NCBI GenBank assembly: GCA_029567325.1
Contig: JAKQLF010000330.1
Location: 1 to 38,449 of the forward strand
DNA length: 38,449 nucleotides
Reading direction: 5' to 3'
DNA from: Bacteroidota bacterium
GTDB lineage: Bacteria; Bacteroidota; Bacteroidia; Chitinophagales; Saprospiraceae
Below the pieces are notes generated by a model. That model searched no databases. It was not told the DNA's origin and saw only the letters and a list, made by a program, of their open reading frames with translations. The position numbers and the translations under genes are program-made. Numbering within the stretch: position 1 is the first letter of the stretch; every line of letters starts with the position of its first letter. This document shows, one piece after another, positions 16,726-23,516 of the stretch.

Positions 16726-17040
16726 ATGGATATCACACTCTCAAATCAAATCCAAGTATTCAAGAATGTTTTCAAAAGCAGGGAAGATGTATTTGCGATT
16801 CGTTGGGAAAAGGGAAACAAGAGTGGCTATATGCCAGCATATCATTATGACCCATACAGGTATCGTGCACATAAATTGAAAGGCGGGACCTTCCAAAACT
16901 ATAATGACAAAACCAATTTAAAACTTACAGACCACGAAATTTCAAAACATATCAGTGGAGAACAACTCATTGGAGTTTATCCTTTATTACTCGATAATAC
17001 TTCGTATTTCCTTGCAGCAGATTTTGATAAAGCCGAGTAA
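16726..17040 (+). pseudogene. TOTE-type archaeo-eukaryotic primase, N-terminal fragment
   Basis: The 104-residue frame matches the start of the primase domain of TOTE conflict-system proteins. VFKSREDVFAIRWEKGNKSG is the signature segment, followed by AYHYDPYRYRAHKLKGG and VYPLLLDNTSYFLAADFDKA. The last contains the D-x-D metal-binding pair (D99, D101). In full proteins a Trp-containing helix, the rest of the primase, a superfamily 2 helicase and a nuclease part follow (usually many hundred residues). Here TAA comes three residues after the DxD, and no continuation is found before the convergent gene at 17747. It is therefore a relic. The start is only 4 bp after abiEii, so it is still in that operon. 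Confidence 0.72.
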
Positions 17041-17054
17041 TGTTAAATAAAATA

Positions 17055-17072
17055 GATGCTCAGCTTAGCATC
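17055..17072. terminator. Hairpin between convergent genes
   Basis: GATGCT-CAGCTT-AGCATC forms a 6-bp stem with a 6-nt loop in the 59 bp between the primase relic and the leftward TPR gene. On the plus strand it is followed by ATCTTTAAA. On the minus strand an A/T-rich stretch follows. A bidirectional weak terminator is plausible. The stem is short. Confidence 0.35.
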
Positions 17073-17099
17073 ATCTTTAAACAGATATTTTGTGAGAAC

Positions 17100-17747
17100 T
17101 TACAATTCCTTTTTGATGATTTGAACTTTTTCATAGTTCCACTCAGTTTCTTTTATAACATTCAATGTTTCCAATGCTTTGACTTTGTCACCAAGCTGAA
17201 TGTATGAAAGCGCCATGAACCATCTTGCCTCTTGGCTGAAAGGAGAATCAAGTAAAACAGAAAATATTTGTAAACTGGACTGGTAATCTTTGTTGTAAAA
17301 ATAAGATAAGGCGAGAAAGTAATTGTCTTCACTGGTTTTGTCTGTGATTTTATCGTAAGCAGCAATGGCACTGCTATAATTGGATTTATTATAATGATCA
17401 ATTGCTTCAACTCTATAGATATCTGTGCCTCCTTTTGTATTGCCCATATGCTCAACTTTGTTCGATAGCTCCATGGCCATAAGTTTTTCGTACGATGTTT
17501 CATTCGGTTGGAAAATAAAAAAGGCAGAAACAATGAGCAATATGCTGGCAGCAATTGCCAGGATTGATTTTATGTTGATTAACTTAGTCGTTTTTTTAAC
17601 TGCTAACTTCGATTTATAATTTTTTTCAAAGTCATTTTTTAGTTCTTTCTTAAAATCAATTGCTAATGCTTTATTGTATGCTTTTTTGAAGTTTATGTCG
17701 TCGTCGATACTTTCATTAGAATCAAATATTTTATCTATATTATTCAT
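17100..17747 (-). CDS. Membrane TPR protein, probable anti-sigma factor
   Basis: This is a 215-residue protein. About 60 charged residues form a cytoplasmic N-terminus (INFKKAYNKALAIDFKKELK). One membrane segment follows (SILAIAASILLIVSAFFIF, about 63-82), and then about 130 residues outside the membrane with two or three TPRs (AIDHYNKSNYSSAIAAYDKI, then SYFYNKDYQSSLQIF). It starts 6 bp after the sigma-factor stop on the same strand. Single-span proteins with a cytoplasmic head next to an ECF sigma gene are usually anti-sigma factors, although the classic zinc-binding anti-sigma motif is absent. TPRs outside the membrane would receive the signal. The role is inferred from layout. Confidence 0.7.
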   Translation of the reverse strand: MNNIDKIFDSNESIDDDINFKKAYNKALAIDFKKELKNDFEKNYKSKLAVKKTTKLINIKSILAIAASILLIVSAFFIFQPNETSYEKLMAMELSNKVEHMGNTKGGTDIYRVEAIDHYNKSNYSSAIAAYDKITDKTSEDNYFLALSYFYNKDYQSSLQIFSVLLDSPFSQEARWFMALSYIQLGDKVKALETLNVIKETEWNYEKVQIIKKEL

Positions 17748-17753
17748 TTTATT

Positions 17754-18320
17754 TTATTTCAATTTTAGATAAATTTCTTTAAGTTGATCTTTACATCTTT
17801 GTTTTTGTTTTCTGATTGCATCATGTCCTTTTTCGAGTTTATCGGCTATTTCATTCAAGTTCATATCCAAAAAATAATTCATCTTTAGAATTTCCTGACA
17901 CTGATCACCCAACATTTTGATGGCTTTATTCAACAAAGTAATTTGACTCTCATCAAATTGCTCTTCCTCAGATAAGGTGTCGGCAAAATAATTTATTTCT
18001 GTATCAATCACAGGTACTGCAAACTTATGTTGCCTTTGATAATATTGGGCAGCAATAGAAGTCAGTAAAAACTTTAGATTCCCATATACCACCTTGCCCT
18101 GAATCATGCGCTCTCTAATCATTAATATGGATTCTATGACAGCATCATATGCCTTATCATATGATCCGTTGAAACTGTTTTGAATATAAATTATACTTTC
18201 TTCGGCCTGAGAAAGAAATATCCGTTTAAAAAGTTCATTATCTCCTGCTTTGAGTCTTGAAAGGAGGGCGTTGAACTCAATCTCCGTTAAGTTAAAATTC
18301 TTTTCTGTTATATCACTCAA
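17754..18320 (-). CDS. ECF-type RNA polymerase sigma factor
   Basis: This is a 188-residue protein with the two-domain ECF build. Region 2 covers about 15-110 (LFKRIFLSQAEESIIYIQNS, then YGNLKFLLTSIAAQYYQRQHK, the segment that contacts core and the -10). Region 4 covers about 125-188 (LLNKAIKMLGDQCQEILKMNYFLDMNLNEIADKL, then HDAIRKQKQRCKDQL, the HTH for the -35). Region 2 is less conserved than in housekeeping sigma factors, as is common in Bacteroidota CHAT-linked ECFs. It is the first gene of a leftward pair with the TPR anti-sigma. A CAAAAGTA at 18398-18405 reads TACTTTTG on its strand, a -7 match for the vegetative sigma factor. Confidence 0.85.
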   Translation of the reverse strand: MSDITEKNFNLTEIEFNALLSRLKAGDNELFKRIFLSQAEESIIYIQNSFNGSYDKAYDAVIESILMIRERMIQGKVVYGNLKFLLTSIAAQYYQRQHKFAVPVIDTEINYFADTLSEEEQFDESQITLLNKAIKMLGDQCQEILKMNYFLDMNLNEIADKLEKGHDAIRKQKQRCKDQLKEIYLKLK

Positions 18321-18441
18321 GAGTAGTTATTTTGCTCAAATAGAATCTCATTCCATCAATGGCGTTTAATTTTAAATAAAAATCAAACTGCTATAAGCAA
18401 AAGTAACAAAAAACTGTTAGTTTGGTTATATAAGGGTTATC

Positions 18442-18494
18442 CCTGAAAAGTGTGACATTATTCAGGAAATTATTTTTTTTTAATAATTGTCACA
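18442..18494 (+). promoter_or_regulatory. Dyad-rich site between sigma operon and protease operon
   Basis: This stretch holds GTGTGACATT, then TTCAGGAAATTATTTT. It contains two overlapping dyads: CCTGAA (18442-18447) with TTCAGG (18461-18466), and TGTGACA (18451-18457) with TGTCACA (18488-18494). A near-identical block in reverse orientation lies at 23399-23432. It sits just upstream of the S8 peptidase start, so it is a candidate promoter for the neighbouring ECF sigma factor or a binding site for another regulator. Confidence 0.45.
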
Positions 18495-18531
18495 GTTTAT
18501 TGTTTTTTACTTTATACGGAAAAAAATCAGT

Positions 18532-20121
18532 GTGAGCAATACTCAGATTAAAGTTATTTTATATTTTTTATGCTTACTTAGTTTCAGAAACACTAAGGCT
18601 GAGCCGGTTTCAACGACGCCTTATTCCATTCAGGATACATCAGAGTTTGAATACTTTGTAGTTTTTGAAGAGGGTACACCAACTGATACGCTTTCAGCAT
18701 ACCTTTCAGATTTAAATTCTGAACAGATTTGGTCACCGGATGATAGTAATATCGCATTATGGAAGGTAAAATCGTTTCCTTTTACTCCTCCAAATAGTCA
18801 AGTGATTACAAACATTTCCGAAGTTATCAGGGCATCCAAGGCTAAAACAAAAATTTCAGGCACTGCCTTCAATACCGAAGTAAGTATTGATTCTATCGCC
18901 CTAGACACTGCTAGTACTTGTTTTGATTTGCCCCAACTAAGTATGGTTCAAGGAAACAACCAAATCAAGATTTCAATCTTAGATACAGGCTTATCCAACA
19001 TTTCTAACAATTCTAATGCTACATATAATTACAACCTCACTTCCGCAAACGGCTTTGATTATGTAAGAAATGATAATGAGCCTGATGATGAAAATGGCCA
19101 TGGAAGTCACATTGCTGGTATTATCCACAGTATTGTGAAGGCAGCTAGTCCAAACACAGAAAAGGTGGTTTTTGACATCAGAAAGACACATGACAGTCAA
19201 GGTCAAGCCAAATTGTCAAACGTGGTCATTGCCTTTTATGATGCATTAGAAGACGAAGCAGATATCATCAACCTCAGTTTTGGCATTTCAGATACACTTA
19301 CAACTGATAGACTTTATCCAATACAATTTATGATCAATGAAGCCAAGGAAAGAGGGGTTTTGGTGGTAGCAGCTGGGGGGAATTTTGGTGAAGACAATGA
19401 CAACAGTTTTAATACTTTTTTGCCAGCCAGTCATATGGACAATAATATAATTTCTGTTGCTGCTATAGATTGTAATGAAAGTCTTTCCTTCTTTTCCAAC
19501 TATGGTAAATCATCGGTAGATCTTACAATTTATGGTAGAAATATTCCAGGTCCTGATATGGGTACAGGTATTGTTTATAAATCGGGTACTTCCCAAGCAA
19601 CTGCTATTGTAACTGCCACTGCTGCATTATTGGGCACGCATATGAATCAGTTCGACCCGATAATCCTAAAATGTGCGCTGATCAATGGGGCCGTGAAAGT
19701 ACCAGCTCTGGAGGAAAAAGTCATATCTGGGGGTATCATTGACGTGAGCAATAGTTTTAGTTTAATAAATTCTATAAATCCTACTTTTATGGTGACAGAC
19801 ACTGCTGATTTTACAAGCGGATCTCTCAGATTTGCCATAGAAAGCAAATGTGGTGTAAACCAAATACAATTTTCCCCTTCTATTTCGGGAAAGACACTAA
19901 TCATCGAAAATAGAGAACTAAGAATTGATAGCAATTTATCCATCATAGGTGGAGGTATAAACGCAACTAAAATATTCAGTAATGGTCCACACAATACGCT
20001 GTATTTGGGTAGCTCAGCAGAAGTTTTACTTTCAAATCTCAGTTTAATAAAAAATGCCTCAGCACCTGCCAATATCATAAATAAGGGGAACTTAACTGTC
20101 GAAAATGTAACGATCAAATGA
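18532..20121 (+). CDS. Secreted S8 (subtilisin-like) serine peptidase
   Basis: This is a 529-residue protein if started at GTG 18532, which gives a clean signal peptide (SNTQIKVILYFLCLLSF, cut near NTKA). TTG 18487 would add 15 residues but overlaps a dyad. Residues 25-110 look like an inhibitory propeptide (FEYFVVFEEG). The S8 core holds the full triad: Asp in ISILDTGL (D151), His in NGHGSHIAG (H190), Ser in KSGTSQAT (S354), and the oxyanion Asn in AAGGNFG (N284). After about residue 425 comes the start of a beta-helix (FTSGSLRFAIES, then LTVENVTIK at the end). The protein should be exported and self-processed. It is divergent from the sigma pair and precedes the CHAT protease by 139 bp. Confidence 0.85.
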   Translation: MSNTQIKVILYFLCLLSFRNTKAEPVSTTPYSIQDTSEFEYFVVFEEGTPTDTLSAYLSDLNSEQIWSPDDSNIALWKVKSFPFTPPNSQVITNISEVIRASKAKTKISGTAFNTEVSIDSIALDTASTCFDLPQLSMVQGNNQIKISILDTGLSNISNNSNATYNYNLTSANGFDYVRNDNEPDDENGHGSHIAGIIHSIVKAASPNTEKVVFDIRKTHDSQGQAKLSNVVIAFYDALEDEADIINLSFGISDTLTTDRLYPIQFMINEAKERGVLVVAAGGNFGEDNDNSFNTFLPASHMDNNIISVAAIDCNESLSFFSNYGKSSVDLTIYGRNIPGPDMGTGIVYKSGTSQATAIVTATAALLGTHMNQFDPIILKCALINGAVKVPALEEKVISGGIIDVSNSFSLINSINPTFMVTDTADFTSGSLRFAIESKCGVNQIQFSPSISGKTLIIENRELRIDSNLSIIGGGINATKIFSNGPHNTLYLGSSAEVLLSNLSLIKNASAPANIINKGNLTVENVTIK

Positions 20122-20242
20122 TCTGCAACAATTCAAAAGAAAGTTATTTGCATTGCAAAGAGTAAGTTCAAAAACCAAATGTGTGGTAACCTCATTTGCC
20201 AGTAGATCATTAATAATCTTTCAACCTTGTCCAAAATTTCGG

Positions 20243-20250
20243 TAAATTTG
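20243..20250 (+). promoter_or_regulatory. Candidate -7 box of the TPR-CHAT gene
   Basis: TAAATTTG is a perfect TAnnTTTG match 10 bp before the ATG at 20261. No TTG lies at the usual 19-21 bp spacing. The transcript would have almost no leader. If this is real, the gene can be expressed separately from the subtilase upstream. Confidence 0.35.
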
Positions 20251-20260
20251 TATAACCAAT

Positions 20261-23047
20261 ATGGTATATATGAATTTATTGAATTTTAGTTGTTTGATTT
20301 TCTTACTTTCTTTTTATACAGGTTATCAAGAACATGAAAAGGATCTCTTATCCAGATTAAAGCAAAATATTGAAAAGGAACAATTTGAAGACAATATAAT
20401 TTTATATGAAAGAGCTGATTTGGGTCGATTTGACTGTGTTGAGAAAGGTAGGATTCATCATCAATTAGGTCTCTCATATTATAACTTAGACAAAGAGGAC
20501 CAAGCAATAGAAGCATTCAAAAAAGCAACTGAGGTTTGGAAAAATTGCAAAGGTATTCCTGACGAAGAAGTTGCGAATACCATCTATAATATTGGAGTTT
20601 CTTACCAATATACCTCCAGCATCTACTTAGGTAAGAATTACATTGATACAGCATTATACATTTATGAAAGTTTGGACAGCTTTCCTGCCGAAAAAATAAT
20701 TTCAAAATACGAAGGCGCAGCTAGTTTTTATTCGGATCTGAAGGATTTTTTTAGAGCTGAATTACTTTTTAAAAATGCTGAATTAAAATACCAGTCAATC
20801 CAATCTGATGACCTTGTATTTCCAATGCTAAACAGATTGGTACTATATATTGAGTTCAGAAAATATAAAAAAGGTTTTCAACTTTTTAATGAAATTGAAT
20901 CGCTCTTGAGCAAAAATGATGAATTATTAGATGATTATCATAAATCTATTTTTTATCTAAATGCGGGAAATCTTTTCTTAAAAATGAATCAGTTGGATAA
21001 ATGTTTTTATTACACCAAAAAGGCACAAGCCATATTGCCAAAAGAAGAACATAATTTACTTTCCAATGTCCATGAAATATTGGGGACTTATTATAGTAGG
21101 AAAAATGAATTAAACCTTGCAGAAATAGCATTTGAAAAGGCACTTAATTACAGAATGAGCGAAAGTTCAATATTTCAAAAACATCTTGCAACTGCCTATG
21201 CTTATGAAAACATATCTGATCTGCTTTTAAAAAGGGGTAAACATGAGGAGGCATTAGAATATATTAATAAAGGGATTAGGAATTTATCCGGGAATCAGGT
21301 ATTTGATGTGCTCCAAAATCCTTCGATAAAGGACCACCAATATCCTGTGGATCTAGTAAGACAATTACTCATAAAGGAAAGAATTTTTTTTGAGATGGAT
21401 TCTTCGAAAATTGGTCTTGAAAAATGCTTATCCATTCACCAAAAAATCGACTCATTGATAGATGAAAGTATTTCAAAATATGCTTCCGAAAATACAAGGT
21501 TGGAATTAAAACAGATCATAGAACAGCATTCAGAAACAGCTATCAGTAGGTTGTTTAAACTTAATAAATTAGATAAAAATATTCAAAATTTAGAAAAAGC
21601 ATTCTATTACTCATCAAAAGCTAAGTCCCAAATTATGGCTCAAGGTATGAATGATCAATTGGTATTCAATCAACTAGGAGACGCCAAGACATTAAATGCC
21701 TACAGGACTTTGCAAGATGAGTTGAAAGAAGTTAAAGAACTATTATTAGAAACGGACATTAGTAAAGACTCATTGTTATTTAGACAAAATGAAATTCTTA
21801 CAGAGCTTGAGGTGCTAAAAACTAGCTTTTTAAACAAAACTGGAGGTTTGAAAAACAATGAAAGTTACTTTAAAATAAAATCTGTCAATGAAATTATGAG
21901 CCTCCTGAATAAAGAACAATTACTTGTTGATTTCTTTATTGGCAAGGAAAATTCTTATGGATTTTTTATAGACAAAGATAATTTTGAGGCGGTTGAAATT
22001 GTGAGTCATTCATTGAATAAAAAAATTCTGGAGCATAAGGAAATGCTAAATGCTCCATCTGATCTTCCGTGGAGAACCACTTCCAAATATTTATATGAAA
22101 CTTTATTTTCGAATAAACTAATAACTGCAAAACAGAAGGGTATTACCGATTTGATCATACTATCAGACGGTAGTCTAAACTATATTTCATTGGAAAGTTT
22201 GGTAAATGATGAGGATGTTTTGCTCATTTATGATTTTAATATTTCTTATTTATACAGCACAGCATTCTTAAAAAACGCTGTTAAACGCCAATATGATTTT
22301 GAATTTGTTGGTATGGCTACACCATATTCTAAGGATTTGGATCAGAAATTGATTTCACTAGGATACATTGACAAAACTGAAAATTATGGTCAATTGAGTA
22401 TGTCTGAAAAGGAATTATTATCCTGTAAGGCAGTTTACAAAAACAAGTATTTGCTTGGAAAAGAAGCGAGTGTTGATAATTTTTTCAGGTATGCATCAAA
22501 ATCAAAAATATTATACCTTTCAATGCATGGTATATTAGATGATGAAGAGAATGAAAGAACTGCTTTATTATTTGATGATCAAAACCCGAATTTCATTTTA
22601 AGCGCTTTTGAATTGTACAAGAATAAGATTGAAACTGATTTGGTCATACTTAGTGCTTGTCACTCTGCAGGCGGAAAACTATATCAAGGCGAAGGAACCA
22701 ATGGCTTGTCTAAAGCATTTATTGCCTCTGGTGCGAGCTCAGTGGTATCTAGCTTGTGGCCGGCAACAGAACTTAGTGCATCCATGATTTTGCCAAATTT
22801 CCTGAAATATTTAAAAAGTGGTAAGTCAAAAACAGAAGCTCTGAGATTGAGTAAACTTGATTATCTCAAAAGTGTTAGTCCAGGCTTTCAACATCCCTAT
22901 TATTGGTCAAACTTTATATTACTTGGAGATATAGAAGCTTATGAAAAGGGCTTTGAATTTTCAGATTTAGTGAGCATTTTGGGGCTGGTATCCATCATCT
23001 TATTGGTGATTTTTACCTTTAGAAAATTTCGAAATATTCCTAATTAA
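20261..23047 (+). CDS. TPR-CHAT protein, membrane-anchored caspase-like protease
   Basis: This is a 928-residue protein. An N-terminal hydrophobic signal (MNLLNFSCLIFLLSFYTGYQ, start at 20261 or 20270) is followed by about 400 residues of TPRs (for example KAIEAFKKATEVWKN-type units) and a helical linker. The CHAT domain covers about 620-895. Its catalytic His is in YLSMHGIL (H756) and its Cys in LVILSACHSAGG (C800). SGASSVVSSLWP and PYYWSNFILLGD complete the CHAT signature. One membrane helix (SILGLVSIILLVIFTF) and a basic tail (RKFRN) end it. TPR and protease parts therefore face the periplasm. CHAT proteases usually act when the linked TPR or another sensor detects a ligand. The neighbours (ECF sigma, TPR anti-sigma, S8 protease) make a signalling cascade plausible. 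Confidence 0.85.
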   Translation: MVYMNLLNFSCLIFLLSFYTGYQEHEKDLLSRLKQNIEKEQFEDNIILYERADLGRFDCVEKGRIHHQLGLSYYNLDKEDQAIEAFKKATEVWKNCKGIPDEEVANTIYNIGVSYQYTSSIYLGKNYIDTALYIYESLDSFPAEKIISKYEGAASFYSDLKDFFRAELLFKNAELKYQSIQSDDLVFPMLNRLVLYIEFRKYKKGFQLFNEIESLLSKNDELLDDYHKSIFYLNAGNLFLKMNQLDKCFYYTKKAQAILPKEEHNLLSNVHEILGTYYSRKNELNLAEIAFEKALNYRMSESSIFQKHLATAYAYENISDLLLKRGKHEEALEYINKGIRNLSGNQVFDVLQNPSIKDHQYPVDLVRQLLIKERIFFEMDSSKIGLEKCLSIHQKIDSLIDESISKYASENTRLELKQIIEQHSETAISRLFKLNKLDKNIQNLEKAFYYSSKAKSQIMAQGMNDQLVFNQLGDAKTLNAYRTLQDELKEVKELLLETDISKDSLLFRQNEILTELEVLKTSFLNKTGGLKNNESYFKIKSVNEIMSLLNKEQLLVDFFIGKENSYGFFIDKDNFEAVEIVSHSLNKKILEHKEMLNAPSDLPWRTTSKYLYETLFSNKLITAKQKGITDLIILSDGSLNYISLESLVNDEDVLLIYDFNISYLYSTAFLKNAVKRQYDFEFVGMATPYSKDLDQKLISLGYIDKTENYGQLSMSEKELLSCKAVYKNKYLLGKEASVDNFFRYASKSKILYLSMHGILDDEENERTALLFDDQNPNFILSAFELYKNKIETDLVILSACHSAGGKLYQGEGTNGLSKAFIASGASSVVSSLWPATELSASMILPNFLKYLKSGKSKTEALRLSKLDYLKSVSPGFQHPYYWSNFILLGDIEAYEKGFEFSDLVSILGLVSIILLVIFTFRKFRNIPN

Positions 23048-23097
23048 TTATTTCTTTAGTCTTGAAATTGGACAAATCGGTTATTTCTGTTGCATTT

Positions 23098-23268
23098 CAT
23101 TACTTCTTAAATTAGTCGTGGTGATTTTGTTATGATTTTTGGAAATTTTGCCAAAAATCCCGCCAAAATCATAATCACTTTTCCTTTTAGCCTTGGACGT
23201 CATCCATGGTTATTAATATTTTACCCCTCTGGAGGCCTCTGGGGGGTAGTTAAAACGAAGTTATGAAA
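23098..23268. repeat. Hairpin-rich intergenic repeat, copy B
   Basis: This is a second copy of the element at 12585-12742, same orientation, about 171 bp. The first dyad (GATTTTTGG with CCAAAAATC, then CCCGCCAAAATC) is preserved although its loop differs (AAATTTTG instead of AACCTAGG). The second is CCTTGG-ACGTCAT-CCATGG. The third is expanded to CCCCTCTGGAGGCCTCTGGGG. Edges read ATTACTTC and GAAGTTAT. It lies 50 bp after the CHAT stop, again at a gene 3' end. The gene-free stretch 23048-23516 holds this repeat and the motif at 23399-23432. I see nothing else supportable there. Confidence 0.65.
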
Positions 23269-23398
23269 GGCCCCGTTATTTCTTATCTCTGGCTAGATCA
23301 ACCCATTTATTGTTACTAACATCTTCTTGAGTTCTTTGCCCTTTTAGAATGGAATTTCCCAATCCATTTATGATGTCAGGTTGCATTCGTCGCTAAGA

Positions 23399-23432
23399 CC
23401 CTGAAAATATTTTCCTGAAAAAATGTCACACT
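23399..23432 (-). promoter_or_regulatory. Second copy of the GTGTGACATT-TTCAGGAAA motif
   Basis: Read on the minus strand the segment is GTGTGACATTTTTTCAGGAA followed by AATATTTTCAGGG. At 18450 on the plus strand the sequence is GTGTGACATTATTCAGGAAA followed by TTATTTT. The shared core covers about 28 positions with one short gap. Here it points away from the glycosyltransferase gene, toward the end of the CHAT gene, with no gene start in front. It may be a leftover promoter of a lost cluster member or a palindromic site used in either direction. Confidence 0.4.
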
Positions 23433-23516
23433 CGGCCTCTATCTACTTTATAGAAGACATTAAAAGAATTACCTCAAATTATCCGACTATAACCATGGAT
23501 AAAAATTAGAAAGAAG

